Shown in pieces: positions 7,962-16,432 of a stretch of DNA of 64,000 nucleotides (position 1 is the stretch's first letter; each line of letters opens with the position of its first letter). The notes beneath the pieces are model-generated. The model was not told the origin of the DNA, did not search any database, and saw only the letters and a program-made list of their open reading frames with translations. This DNA is from Streptomyces sp. ISL-87. GTDB taxonomy: Bacteria; Actinomycetota; Actinomycetes; Streptomycetales; Streptomycetaceae. Both the position numbers and the translations under genes were made by a program. Location of the stretch: the NCBI RefSeq assembly GCF_018614095.1, contig NZ_JAGGOY010000079.1, forward strand, positions 1 through 64,000. The letters run 5' to 3'.

Positions 7962-8898
7962 GAGGCCTCCTCGCGGACTGGGAGGGCTTCGGCTGGCGGG
8001 CGGGTACGGCGACGGGGGGCTTCCCTCCGCTGAGCAGCGTCGTCAGGTCCCGTCTCGAGTGGTGCACCGCGAGGAGATTCGGACCGAAGAACCTCTCGTC
8101 GAACAGCGTGTAGGGCCGGAAGTCGACGCGCCGCGGCATGATCTTCCCCACGCGGTAGCCCAGAGGGCTGAGCAGATCGTACAGGCGATACAGGAGTGAG
8201 CCCGAAAGGATCGCGGCGTAGCCGTACTCGAACTGGACGACCGCCACCCTGCCGTCGCACAGGGCCTGTTGGAATCCCTTCAGGACTTCCAGTTCTGCGC
8301 CCTCCGTGTCGATCTTGAGGAGATCCACGGTCTCGATGCCGTGCGCGGTCAGGTAGTCGTCTCCCCGAAGCACAGGCTCCTGTCGCCACTCGAAGCACGC
8401 GTCGTGTGGGTAGTCGTACAACGAACTCAGTTCGTCACGCCCCGGGTAGTACTTGACCCGTCGGGTGCCGGACCGGCCTGCCAGCCCTGCTCCGGCCACC
8501 ACGATGCCCGTCCGTTCAGCCGCGAGGCGATGAAGTCGGCGTCGCACGGGCAGTACGAGTTCGAAGCAGTGCACCGTGGCCCCGGGGCACGCGTCGAGGG
8601 CGGTCAGGGCCCAGGCTCCGCGGTTGGCACCCACATCGAAGAGGACGGGGCCACCGGAACGCTGGTGTACCGGGCCGCTGGCCCGGCTCAAGCACCGCAG
8701 GACGCGCTCTTCGCCGTTCGTCGCCAGGCAGTGGTCCTCAGTGTGGAGCACGGAGAGGGCACCGTACACCGCGTTGCGGGCCGCGCGCACGATGCGGGCG
8801 TCGGGATGCCTGCGCACCCACTCACGCAACGCTCGGTCCGCCCGTGGCGGCAGGCCGCTGGGCCGGACAGCCGGGAACTGCTGTGCCTGTGGACTCAC
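7936..8898 (-). CDS. FkbM-family SAM-dependent methyltransferase
   Basis: About 320 residues from the GTG at 8898, which overlaps the upstream stop in GTGA; the longer open frame before it is compositionally shadow. SAM-binding motif I is VLFDVGANRGAW, followed by CPGATVHCFELV, and the FkbM hallmark DLLKIDTEGAELEVLKGF comes after the expected beta-strand spacing. FkbM enzymes O-methylate sugars or polyketides (31-O-methylation of FK506 is the founding case). A proline/lysine-rich tail follows the domain. Translationally coupled to the membrane protein and glycosyltransferase genes before it, which suggests action on a glycosylated product. Confidence 0.85.
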   Translation of the reverse strand: MSPQAQQFPAVRPSGLPPRADRALREWVRRHPDARIVRAARNAVYGALSVLHTEDHCLATNGEERVLRCLSRASGPVHQRSGGPVLFDVGANRGAWALTALDACPGATVHCFELVLPVRRRLHRLAAERTGIVVAGAGLAGRSGTRRVKYYPGRDELSSLYDYPHDACFEWRQEPVLRGDDYLTAHGIETVDLLKIDTEGAELEVLKGFQQALCDGRVAVVQFEYGYAAILSGSLLYRLYDLLSPLGYRVGKIMPRRVDFRPYTLFDERFFGPNLLAVHHSRRDLTTLLSGGKPPVAVPARQPKPSQSARRPHVAPDVDQ

Positions 8899-9560
8899 GG
8901 CGTACCCCCGGTGCCGGTGCCGGTGCCGGAGTCCGGGTCGGATGCCCGGATCGCCGTCCCGATGGTGCTGACCGTCTTCCGGAAGCCACGGAAGCGCGTG
9001 ACGGTGTAGATCCACAGCCCCGTCGCAGCGGCGGCCGGTACGACGACGAGGACGACCGAGCGCTCGCCACCGACCAGCATGACCACCACGTACCCGCAGA
9101 TCATGAGGGGCGGCGTACAGCCGAACAGCAACATGGCGTACACATCGGCTGCCGTGCTGCTCTGCACGTACACCCTGCTATGCGGAGCGGCCGTGCCGTA
9201 CAGCGCCCGCTGCGTCGTCCCGCCGCCGGCGTCGATCCTCCGCAGGAAGTGTTCCCAGCGCAGGACGGGGCGGCGGACATCCGCGCTGAGCTGCGGGCTG
9301 AGTTCGAGAGCGATGTAGCCAGCGATCTTGTACACCTGGCCGGCGTGGTCGACCCAGAACAGCCACAGGAAACTGGAGGCGGCCGCGAGGCCCAGCAGGA
9401 CGTCAGGGAGCCTGGTCATCACGGACAGACCGGTGCCGAGCGCCGCGAGCTGGAGCGTGATGAGGGCGTAGGCCAGATTCGTACGGTTGTTGATCTCCTG
9501 ACGGAGGTTCTGAAATTCGGTGACGTCGATCTCTTCGGGCGTGGGCGGAGCACCGCTCAT
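8895..9560 (-). CDS. four-helix integral membrane protein of unknown function
   Basis: 221 residues. A polar N-terminus (EFQNLRQEINNRTNLAYA) leads into two adjacent membrane helices (ALITLQLAALGTGLSVM and VLLGLAAASSFLWLFWV). A cytoplasmic or extracytoplasmic middle follows, then two further helices near MLLFGCTPPLMICGYVVVML and VVLVVVPAAAATGLWIY. The tail is a glycine/threonine repeat. The start overlaps the glycosyltransferase stop in ATGA and the stop overlaps the FkbM start in GTGA, so the three genes are tightly coupled. No known family was recognised; a scaffold or export partner for the operon product is a guess. Confidence 0.7.
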   Translation of the reverse strand: MSGAPPTPEEIDVTEFQNLRQEINNRTNLAYALITLQLAALGTGLSVMTRLPDVLLGLAAASSFLWLFWVDHAGQVYKIAGYIALELSPQLSADVRRPVLRWEHFLRRIDAGGGTTQRALYGTAAPHSRVYVQSSTAADVYAMLLFGCTPPLMICGYVVVMLVGGERSVVLVVVPAAAATGLWIYTVTRFRGFRKTVSTIGTAIRASDPDSGTGTGTGGTP

Positions 9561-10759
9561 CCCGAGTCTCCCGAGTCGCCCGTGAAACCGCCCGAATGCA
9601 CCGCCGTGTACATGTTCTCGAGCCGGCCCGTGTACGCGTCGATCCCGCAGCGCCGCGCCGTCTCCAGTCCGCCGGCGACGACCCGACGGCGCAGCCCCGC
9701 GTCGTCGTCCAGCAACCGCAGTGCGGCACGCGCCAGGGCGCCGCTGTCGCCGCGCGGCACGACCAGTCCGTTGACCCCGTCGACGACGGTCTCGACCAGG
9801 CCGCCCGAGTCGGCGACGACCACCGGCCGCTCGGATGCCATGGCCTCCAACGGGACGAGCCCGTAGGGCTCCTCCCCCGTCGTCGGGTACCAGACCAGAT
9901 CACAGCCCCGGTACGCGTCACCCATCGCGAGCGGCGGGAAATCCTGGAACACGACGTGCCCGGCTACTCCGGCGTCGGCCGCGTACCGTGTCAGACGCCG
10001 CCTGAGCTCGGAGACGACCGCCGACTCGCCGATGATGTTGTCGCCCGAACACAGGACGAGACTGGCGCGACCCAACCGCCTGCGTACGTCGACGAAGGCC
10101 TCGAGTCCGATGTCTACTCCCTTCCACGGGAGCGGCCGCGCAGGATGGAAGATGACGGGTCGTTCGAGTCGGTCGAGTGCCTCGTGCCGGGGCCCCTCCG
10201 AGGCGAACCTCGACACGTCGATGCCCAGCGGCAACGTCACGGACGGAGCCCGGCTCGGGAGGGAGGCGCGCAGGAAGTCGCTGACGTACAGCAGCAGGTT
10301 CCAGGGCAGGTCCATCACATCGCGGAGCACGTGCTCTCCGGTGTGGTCGTGGACACTGTTGAGCACGACCGGTTCCGTACGCCCCGCCTGTCCGCGCGCG
10401 GCATCCACGGCGGCCAGGACGCCGTGCGCGAGCTGCGGCCCGTAGTGATGCGCGTTGTGCAGGTGCACGACATGGGGCCGCATCGAGTCGAGGAGTTTGC
10501 ATACGACGACTTCGATCGACCGGAGATGGACGGCTCGGCCTTCGGCACCGGCACGATGAACCCTGAGGAGTTCCTCCGGCCGTAGCAGGGGACGCCGGTG
10601 CACGGGCACGCCCTCCCACGTCTCGTCTGACTCCTCTCCCCCGACCAGACACAGGATCTCGTGGCCTCGCCTGCGCAGTTCCCTCACCAGGTCGGCCAGG
10701 TGTGTCTCCACCCCTCCCCATGTGGGAGGGAAGGCATGAGCCACCATCATGATGCGCAC
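9557..10759 (-). CDS. GT4-type glycosyltransferase
   Basis: 400 residues from the GTG at 10759, with GAGAGG 7 bases upstream; an upstream frame extension lacks a ribosome site. The N-terminal Rossmann domain has MMVAHAFPPTWGGVETHLAD (nucleotide/acceptor loop) and VVHLHNAHHYGP. The C-terminal domain has FHPARPLPWKGVDIGLEA, LVLCSGDN and the GT4 EX7E region EEPYGLVPLEAMASERPVVV, followed by GGLVETVVDGVNGLVV. It transfers a sugar from an NDP- or GDP-sugar with retention of configuration. First gene of the operon GT, membrane protein, FkbM methyltransferase, SDR; the acceptor is unknown. Confidence 0.88.
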   Translation of the reverse strand: MRIMMVAHAFPPTWGGVETHLADLVRELRRRGHEILCLVGGEESDETWEGVPVHRRPLLRPEELLRVHRAGAEGRAVHLRSIEVVVCKLLDSMRPHVVHLHNAHHYGPQLAHGVLAAVDAARGQAGRTEPVVLNSVHDHTGEHVLRDVMDLPWNLLLYVSDFLRASLPSRAPSVTLPLGIDVSRFASEGPRHEALDRLERPVIFHPARPLPWKGVDIGLEAFVDVRRRLGRASLVLCSGDNIIGESAVVSELRRRLTRYAADAGVAGHVVFQDFPPLAMGDAYRGCDLVWYPTTGEEPYGLVPLEAMASERPVVVADSGGLVETVVDGVNGLVVPRGDSGALARAALRLLDDDAGLRRRVVAGGLETARRCGIDAYTGRLENMYTAVHSGGFTGDSGDSG

Positions 10760-10911
10760 GCGACGGCCTCTCGATTCCGAATGACGTCCGTTGCTTGGAC
10801 GAGTCGCATGCCCGACCGGCATGGGTCTGGCGCAGCGACTCCGCGACGGTCGGGTCCACACAGCGCCGGCCTCCGGCGACCGGATCCCGGCCTCGACCGT
10901 GGATCAGCGTG

Positions 10912-11046
10912 TCAAACAACCAGGACGGACGCCAGGAAGACGATCGCCGACGCGCCGACGAGGTCGAACAGGTACGACCGGCGGGGGGCGCCTCCCAGCA
11001 GATCATCCTCCGTACGTCTGCCCACGGAAGCGCCCCTCGCAGCGCC
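10912..11046 (-). pseudogene. C-terminal fragment of a membrane protein
   Basis: In the interval 10760-11200, which has no intact gene, one minus-strand frame reads SVGRRTEDDLLGGAPRRS and then a membrane helix LFDLVGASAIVFLASVLVV ending at a stop at 10912. Codon use in this stretch is coding-like, but no start or family is visible and the upstream part runs into the transposase relic. Low-confidence relic. Confidence 0.3.
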
Positions 11047-11204
11047 GTCAGCGCCTGCCCGAGGCCCCGGGGCTGCGCGGGCCCGGACGAGGATCCGGCG
11101 ATCCGGCGGTTCGTGGGCGGGGCCTGTTCGACGGCTTCACGACCAGTAGTCCAGGGCCGGGATTCCGGGGCGATGGGCTTGGCTGGCCGGCGGCCGGCCC
11201 GTGC

Positions 11205-11551
11205 CGCAGGTCGGGGACGTCAAAGGCCTTGTCCGCGTGCAGGCGTTGGGGTTTAAAGTGGCGGCCGCGGTGGGGGTCGTGTCTCGTTTGGTGACCGAGC
11301 ACCATGGGCTTCAGGGCTTCGCTGTCGTGGGTGTTGCCCGCGCTGACGCCGACGACGAGTGGCAGTCCTGCCGCGTCCGACAGGATGTGCATCTTGGAAT
11401 CCGGCTTGCCCCGGTCCACGGGGCTCGGACCTGTGAGTTCGCCCCCCTCTTTTGCCCTGGCGTGGGCGGAGTCGAGGACTACGCGGGAGAAGTCGAGCAG
11501 GCCGGCGTCGTCGAGCCGGTACAGGATCTCCTCGTGCAGCCGGCCCCACAC
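11205..11551 (-). pseudogene. IS5-family transposase fragment
   Basis: The frame gives WGRLHEEILYRLDDAGLLDF, VVLDSAHARAKEGGELTGPS, PVDRGKPDSKMHILSDAAG and VSAGNTHDSEALKPMVLG, then LHADKAFDVPDLR. These are the first DDE aspartate region, the GP.PVDRGK.GSK.H box and the LHADKGYD box of IS5-group (IS1647/IS112-like) transposases. The N-terminus and the final Glu-containing region are missing, and no terminal inverted repeats were found. Its 5' end abuts the RNA-methyltransferase repeat at 11561. It is an inactive relic. Confidence 0.8.
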
Positions 11552-11560
11552 GTCAAATGA

Positions 11561-11672
11561 GCGTCAAGATATCGCCCGTAACGCCCACAGCGCACATCAT
11601 GCGCACCGACAAAATCGCAGGTCAGATACCTTCCCGCACCGGTTCAAGGATCGCCACGCACTCCACGTGGTG
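11561..11672. repeat. RNA-methyltransferase 3'-end repeat, left copy
   Basis: I count 97 of 112 bases identical to 18167-18278, in the same orientation. On the minus strand it encodes the last residues THHVECVAILEPVREG before a stop at 11622, plus about 60 bp of downstream DNA. Upstream of THHVE the left copy diverges, so only the gene end is present. Duplicated gene 3' ends of this sort are the usual scars of site-specific integration. Confidence 0.7.
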
Positions 11673-12011
11673 GGTCGCGCAAAACATGTGCAACACAAGC
11701 GTGTGCAAGGAAACCGCAGGCCAGAGACCTGTTCCACTCTGACCGGGCGCAACGCCCTTGTGTGTTACGTGCGGAGTGGGCGCCAAGTGCGAAGTCCTGA
11801 CGCTCAGCCTCTCCGTCGCGCTCGGGACAGCGGCACGGTATGCGACATCAACATCATCCAGTTCGGGGCCATTTGACGGCACCATGTGCCAAGCAGCTGT
11901 GTTGCGCTCTATCAGGATTCGGGTGGATGGCCCCTCGTCACCCTGCGGACCCCTCCAGCAACACGAGACCGCCTTACCCGCCCGGGGGGGGTGGCGGGCA
12001 ACCTGGTTCGG
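11673..12011. other. gap with no recognisable gene
   Basis: Apart from the frame running out of the methyltransferase-like repeat, no open frame with coding-like third positions, no hairpin of note and no RNA gene was seen. GC content is lower here than in neighbouring genes, in keeping with patchwork non-coding DNA. Confidence 0.5.
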
Positions 12012-12788
12012 TTACACGTCTCGCGAGTGCAGCGTCGCGCCCCCGACGGCCAGTGCGCCGGCGGCCCACAGAGCCACCACGCCGAGACCTTCCCAGGGAC
12101 CGATCGGGAGTTGGTCGACGCCGATCGTCGTCTGGACGGAGAGGCCGGCCGTCATGGGGGCGCTCTGCTGGAGGAGCCGCTGCCAGTCCGGGTCCGTGAT
12201 CACCTGGGTGAGGATCGGGAAGAAGAAGAGCAGTCCCAGAACGATCCCGATCGCCGTCGCCGAGCTCCGCACGATCAGTGCAATGCCGAGGCTGAGCAGC
12301 CCGATCAGGGCGAGGTAGAGGACGGAGCCCACGCCGGCGCGCAGCGTCTGCGAGTCGGCCAGCGACATCGGCTCGTACCCGTGCGCCTCGGTGAAGCCCC
12401 GGCCCGGCTGGACCATCCCGCCGATCAGCAGGGACCCGAAGACACCGATGGCACCCGCCACCACGATCACCGCGCTGAGGACGGCCGCCTTCGAGAGGAG
12501 GACGGTCAGCCTGCGCGGTACAGCGGCGACCGTGGTCTGCATCATGCCGGTGCTGTACTCGTTGCCGACCATCAGCACCGCGACGATCGCGGCGACGACC
12601 TGGCCGACCATGACACCGGTGAGGCTGAGCTTCGTGGCGTCCTCTCCACAGCCGATGGCATCACACCGGGAGGTCATGGCCACCGCGGCGCCGACTGCCA
12701 GGGTCAGGGCCACGGCGCCGAGCAGCAGCCAGCCGTTGCTGGAGTCCGTCCGCAGCTTCGTCCACTCCGCGCGTCCCGCGTACCTCAT
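12012..12788 (-). CDS. ABC-2 type permease
   Basis: 258 residues beginning MRYAGRAEWTKLRTDSSNGW, the usual amphipathic N-terminal helix of actinobacterial ABC-2 permeases, then about six membrane helices (WLLLGAVALTLAVGAAVAM; VVAAIVAVLMVGNEYSTGMM; the CSKAAVLSAVIVVAGAIG region; LYLALIGLLSLGIALIV; GIVLGLLFFFPILTQV; and the last near ALWAAGALAVGG). The ATG overlaps the stop of the preceding permease gene (ATGA), so the two permeases and the ATPase at 14332 form one operon and probably one exporter. Such systems often give self-resistance to peptides or drugs. Confidence 0.85.
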   Translation of the reverse strand: MRYAGRAEWTKLRTDSSNGWLLLGAVALTLAVGAAVAMTSRCDAIGCGEDATKLSLTGVMVGQVVAAIVAVLMVGNEYSTGMMQTTVAAVPRRLTVLLSKAAVLSAVIVVAGAIGVFGSLLIGGMVQPGRGFTEAHGYEPMSLADSQTLRAGVGSVLYLALIGLLSLGIALIVRSSATAIGIVLGLLFFFPILTQVITDPDWQRLLQQSAPMTAGLSVQTTIGVDQLPIGPWEGLGVVALWAAGALAVGGATLHSRDV

Positions 12789-14335
12789 ACGTCCCTCCGG
12801 CGGATCAGGACCAGGGCGCCGACGAAGGCGGCCGCGGCGTAGGCGGACAGGACGGCGAAGCCCTCCCACGGCGCCAGCGGGAAGTAGCCGTGCGCCGGCG
12901 AATAGACGGTGACGACCTGGTCGTAGTGGGTGACGGTCTGCTGGATGGCGAACCCGGCGGCCGGCGTGACCTTCAGGAGCCAGTCCGAGGCCGCGGGGGG
13001 CAGCACGGATGCGGTGGCGAGCAGGTAGGGCAGCACCATGCCGATGACCACCACGGTGATGGTCACGGCGCTGCGCCGCAGGATCGCGCCGACCGCCAGG
13101 GCGAAGACGCTGGCAGCCGCGAGCAGCAGGCCCGTTCCCACGATGACCCGCAGTTCGGTCGATGACGGCACCGTCAGGACGGGAAAACCGTTCGCGAAGG
13201 ACCGTGCCGCGCCGAAGGGCACCATGACGGCGGCAGCGATCGTTCCGGCGAGGAAGGCGGCGCAGCCCACCACGAGGGCCTTCGACACCAGCACGCGGCC
13301 CCTGCTCGGACTGGCCGCGAAAGTGACGCCGATCAGTCCTCGCCGGTACTCGACGGTCATGTAACCCGCCGCCACGACGACCATCATGATCAGTCCTGCG
13401 AACGCGCCGACGAGGAAGTTCGAGAGGATGCGCACACCGCTGGCGGCCGGTCCGCCGACCACCGGCGCGATGTCGCCGGCCCCGGTGATGCGGTAGCCCG
13501 AGCCGGACCGGATCACTTCGCCCTTCGTCGACTGGCTGTAGCTGCCGTTCGTACCTGCGCCGTCGCTGACCTGCCGGTCCTGCCAGGCGTTGCCGCTCCA
13601 CCCGCCGCTCAGGGTGGGGGCGCTGAACGTGCCGGTGGCGACGGCGGGGTTGAACCCCGTTCCCGTACCGGTCTCCTCCGTGGCCGACGGCGAGGTCACG
13701 AACAGCCCGACCTGCGGCGAATCCGAGAGTCCGGAGAGCCGGGCGGTGCCCACCTCGGCCCAGTTGCTGCCGTCCGTCGACTGGTAGCCGGTCACGGTGT
13801 CACCGGAGCGCTCCAGCCGGAGCCAGCGCGGCGCCTCCTTGGACACTGCGCCGGGCAGTCCCGCCGTGTCGTGCGTGTAGTCGTACTGCATCCGTACGCC
13901 GTGGGCGCCGGTGACCATCATCGACGCGTACGAGGACCCCGGCTTGAGGGAGTCCTTCACGATGATTCCGGCCTTGGCCCAGGGTGCGAGACCGGGCTTG
14001 TTCTCCGTGGGCGACGACGCGACCTGACCGGTCAGCGAGGGCACGGACACCGTGATGCCGCCGTCGCCCTTCAGTGGCTGGTGCATGAAGTAGAAGGCGT
14101 CGTTGACCGCTTCACCGGAGGGACCGACGGGCAGCTTCGATGCGTTGACGCCCCCGTCGTTGCTCGCGGCCGTCGCGAGCAGACCGACCAGGCAGGTGAT
14201 CACCAGCGCGCCGACCGTGCTGAGCACCCAGCCCCGTACGGTCCGGAACTTGGTCCACTCCGCGTGCAGTACGCGTCCGAAGCCGCCCCACTCCGGCCGG
14301 CGGGTGGCGGGAGGCGGCGAGAGCGTCGTGATCAT
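12785..14335 (-). CDS. ABC-2 type permease with a large extracytoplasmic domain
   Basis: 516 residues. VLHAEWTKFRTVRGWVLSTV and the first membrane helix are followed by about 230 residues outside the membrane before five further helices begin near NFLVGAFAGLIMMVVVAAG. The inserted region has a jelly-roll look: APWAKAGIIVKDSLKPGSSY, RWLRLERSGDTVTGYQSTDG and WAEVGTARLSGLSDSPQVGL match the pattern of DUF1349/LamG-like concanavalin folds. The start overlaps the ATPase stop and the stop overlaps the next permease start, both by ATGA. The domain may sense or bind an envelope ligand; that role is inferred. Confidence 0.82.
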   Translation of the reverse strand: MITTLSPPPATRRPEWGGFGRVLHAEWTKFRTVRGWVLSTVGALVITCLVGLLATAASNDGGVNASKLPVGPSGEAVNDAFYFMHQPLKGDGGITVSVPSLTGQVASSPTENKPGLAPWAKAGIIVKDSLKPGSSYASMMVTGAHGVRMQYDYTHDTAGLPGAVSKEAPRWLRLERSGDTVTGYQSTDGSNWAEVGTARLSGLSDSPQVGLFVTSPSATEETGTGTGFNPAVATGTFSAPTLSGGWSGNAWQDRQVSDGAGTNGSYSQSTKGEVIRSGSGYRITGAGDIAPVVGGPAASGVRILSNFLVGAFAGLIMMVVVAAGYMTVEYRRGLIGVTFAASPSRGRVLVSKALVVGCAAFLAGTIAAAVMVPFGAARSFANGFPVLTVPSSTELRVIVGTGLLLAAASVFALAVGAILRRSAVTITVVVIGMVLPYLLATASVLPPAASDWLLKVTPAAGFAIQQTVTHYDQVVTVYSPAHGYFPLAPWEGFAVLSAYAAAAFVGALVLIRRRDV

Positions 14336-15285
14336 CGTCCGGCCTCCTTGGTGACGACCCCGCGGTACTGCACGGAGTCCCGGGTGAGTTCCATGTACGC
14401 CTCTTCCAGGGACGCCCGGTGCGAGGACACTTCGGAGAACGCCACCGCGTTCGCGCCGAGCACGGACACGACGTGCTCGGCCGGCAGGTCGGTGACGCTG
14501 ATCGTGTCGCTGCTCGTGGAGCTCACCGTCGCACCGGCCCGCGCGAGCACGTCCATCGCCTGCGCAAGGGCCGACGTGCGCAAGGTGACGCGCCCCTCGG
14601 AAACCGAGGCGAGCAGCTCGCGCACGCTCATGTCGGCGACGACCTTGCCGCGCCCGACGACGATCACGTGATCGGCCGAGTCCTGGAGTTCACTCATCAG
14701 GTGACTGGACACCAGCACGGCACGGCCCTGTTCGGCGAGCGACGCCAGGAAGCCCCGCATCCACATGAAGCCTTCGGGGTCCAGGCCGTTGAACGGCTCG
14801 TCCAGCATGAGCATCGGCGGGTCGCCGAGCAGCGCGGCTGCGATGCCCAGCCGCTGCCGCATCCCCAGGGAGAAACCGCCCGCCTTGCGCCCTGCCACGT
14901 CCTGGAGGCCGACCCTACGGATCACCTCGTCCACGGCGGCGGTGCCGAGCCCCTGCGAGTGCGCCAGCCACAGCAGGTGATGGCGGGCAGTCCGGCTCGG
15001 CTGTACGGCAGCCGCGTCGAGCAGCGCGCCGACGTGCTTGAGAGGCGTGCGCAGCGTCTGGTACGGGCGTCCGCCGACCAGCGCGCTCCCCTTGTCCGGC
15101 TTGTCCAGGCCGAGGATGACACGCATCGTCGTGGACTTTCCGGCGCCGTTCGGACCGACGAAACCGGTGATCTGCCCCGGCCTGACGGAGAACGACATGC
15201 CGTCCAGTGCCTGAGTGCTGCCGAAACGCTTGTAGACGTCCCTGACCTCGATCACAGCTTGCGACCCATCGATCGTCTTCTCCAT
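14332..15285 (-). CDS. ABC transporter ATP-binding protein (DrrA/BcrA-like)
   Basis: 317 residues. IEVRDVYKRFGSTQALDGMS, Walker A GPNGAGKST, signature FSLGMRQRLGIAAALLGDP, Walker B MLMLDEPFNGLDP and H-loop SSHLMSELQ are all present. A C-terminal domain of about 100 residues ends LEEAYMELTRDSVQYRGVVT, as in drug and bacitracin exporters. First gene of a three-gene operon with two permeases. Its promoter region contains a perfect 34-bp palindrome whose 16-bp centre recurs twice in front of the histidine kinase gene upstream, so the two-component pair probably controls the pump. Substrate unknown; peptide antibiotics are the usual theme. Confidence 0.9.
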   Translation of the reverse strand: MEKTIDGSQAVIEVRDVYKRFGSTQALDGMSFSVRPGQITGFVGPNGAGKSTTMRVILGLDKPDKGSALVGGRPYQTLRTPLKHVGALLDAAAVQPSRTARHHLLWLAHSQGLGTAAVDEVIRRVGLQDVAGRKAGGFSLGMRQRLGIAAALLGDPPMLMLDEPFNGLDPEGFMWMRGFLASLAEQGRAVLVSSHLMSELQDSADHVIVVGRGKVVADMSVRELLASVSEGRVTLRTSALAQAMDVLARAGATVSSTSSDTISVTDLPAEHVVSVLGANAVAFSEVSSHRASLEEAYMELTRDSVQYRGVVTKEAGR

Positions 15286-15368
15286 GGAAAAAGGCTAGGG
15301 AAAGGAGGGGGTGCGGGTCGTCACGGCAAAGAGTGAAGTTCCGCGGTGCTCGCGTGAGGGACGAAGCA

Positions 15369-15402
15369 GACCGCCCCTCCCTCGTACGAGGGAGGGGCGG
15401 TC
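15369..15402. promoter_or_regulatory. 34-bp perfect palindrome, candidate operator of the ABC operon
   Basis: 16-base arms around a TA centre. The middle 16 bp, TCCCTCGTACGAGGGA (15378-15393), equal the kinase promoter sites at 17731-17746 except for the two central bases. It lies 83-117 bp upstream of the ATPase start. It could also form a terminator hairpin for the carrier-protein fragment, but the match favours an operator. Confidence 0.7.
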
Positions 15403-15469
15403 TCCTCCCTGAGGATGTGGCCCAGGATCTGTCGTGTGGATCGGGCGGGCGTGATCCACACGCCGGGAC

Positions 15470-15709
15470 TCAGAGGTCGAATTCCTCGTACTCCGTGTCC
15501 TCCGCGTCCGCACCGCTTCCGACGATCGTGGCGATCGCCGCGACCATGGGCCGGTCGAAGACGGAGGCGTGCGACAGATCGACCCCGAACACCGCCCTGA
15601 CGCGTGAGACCGCCGGTGTGGCGAGCAGCGAGTGCCCGCCCCGGTCGGAGAACTTGCCGTCGACCCCGACACGTTCCACGCACAGGAGCTCGGCCCCCAG
15701 GAATCCCAT
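15470..15709 (-). pseudogene. NRPS carrier-protein (PCP) domain fragment
   Basis: 79 residues: [56 protein letters not shown] and an acidic tail [10 protein letters not shown] with a stop. The GGHS serine that takes the phosphopantetheine arm is intact. Free-standing carrier proteins normally begin further upstream, and here the first helix is abbreviated, so this looks like the 3' end of an NRPS gene fused to a chance ATG at 15709. It lies between the response regulator and ABC genes on the same strand. A short working carrier protein cannot be excluded. Confidence 0.65.
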
Positions 15710-15730
15710 AGGTCCGGAGTCCCGGATTCC

Positions 15731-16432
15731 CTAGTCGGTCCTGCGGAATCCCGGGACGACGAGTCCCGTTTCGTACGCCGCGATCACGGCCTGGGTGCGG
15801 TCCCGCAGGCCCAGTTTGGTCAGTGTGCGGCTGACGTGCGACTTCACCGTCTCCTCCGTGACGAGGAGGCGGGCGGCGATCTCCCCGTTGGACATACCTT
15901 CGGCGACGAGCAGCAGTACCTCGGTTTCCCGCGCCGTGAGCATCTTGACGTCCGGCGACGGCTGGGCCGTGGTCCTGGCGGGTAGTTGCGTGAACTCACT
16001 GATCAGCCGGCGGGTGACCCCGGGGTCGAGCAGGGCCTCTCCGGCGGCGACGACGCGCACGGCGTCGAAGAGCCGCTCGGCGGTGGCGTCCTTGAGCAGG
16101 AAGCCGCTGGCTCCGGCGCGCAGCGCGTCGTAGACGTACTCGTCCAGGTCGAACGTCGTCAGGATGAGGACGCGTGGCGCCTTCGCTCTGTCGGGCGCGT
16201 CGCCGAGGAGCTGCCGGGTGGCCTCTATGCCGTCCATCTCGGGCATGCGGATGTCCATGAGGACGACGTCCGGGGACACCTCTCGGCAGACACGGACCGC
16301 GTCGACGCCGTTGGTGGCGGTCTCGACGATGGTGAATTCCGGCTGGGAGTCGAGGAGTGCGGCGAATCCGGTGCGGACGACCAGGTGGTCGTCCGCAATG
16401 ACGACGCGGATCGGTGTCGGCGGGGAGGTCAT
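15731..16432 (-). CDS. NarL/FixJ-family response regulator
   Basis: 233 residues. Receiver domain: IRVVIADDHLVVRTGFAALL (acidic pair DD), phosphoacceptor Asp60 in VVLMDIRMPEMDG, Thr in LILTTFD and Lys in GFLLKDA. LuxR-type helix-turn-helix: LTARETEVLLLVAEGMSNGE and VKSHVSRTLTKLGLRDRTQA. It overlaps the kinase gene by ATGA and is its partner. Likely target sites are the 16-bp palindromes in front of the kinase gene and the ABC operon, which would give autoregulation and control of the exporter; this link is inferred from the shared sequence. Confidence 0.93.
   Translation of the reverse strand: MTSPPTPIRVVIADDHLVVRTGFAALLDSQPEFTIVETATNGVDAVRVCREVSPDVVLMDIRMPEMDGIEATRQLLGDAPDRAKAPRVLILTTFDLDEYVYDALRAGASGFLLKDATAERLFDAVRVVAAGEALLDPGVTRRLISEFTQLPARTTAQPSPDVKMLTARETEVLLLVAEGMSNGEIAARLLVTEETVKSHVSRTLTKLGLRDRTQAVIAAYETGLVVPGFRRTD

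Noticed and set aside
10862-11200. Intact membrane protein gene on the minus strand
   Set aside because: Only a C-terminal helix is visible; no start, no family and no ribosome site, so it is listed as a low-confidence relic.
11205-11551. Intact insertion sequence at 11.2-11.5 kb
   Set aside because: The transposase lacks both ends and no terminal inverted repeats or target duplication were found.
15369-15402. Palindrome as a simple terminator
   Set aside because: Possible in shape, but its 16-bp centre is repeated in front of the kinase gene, so an operator is favoured.
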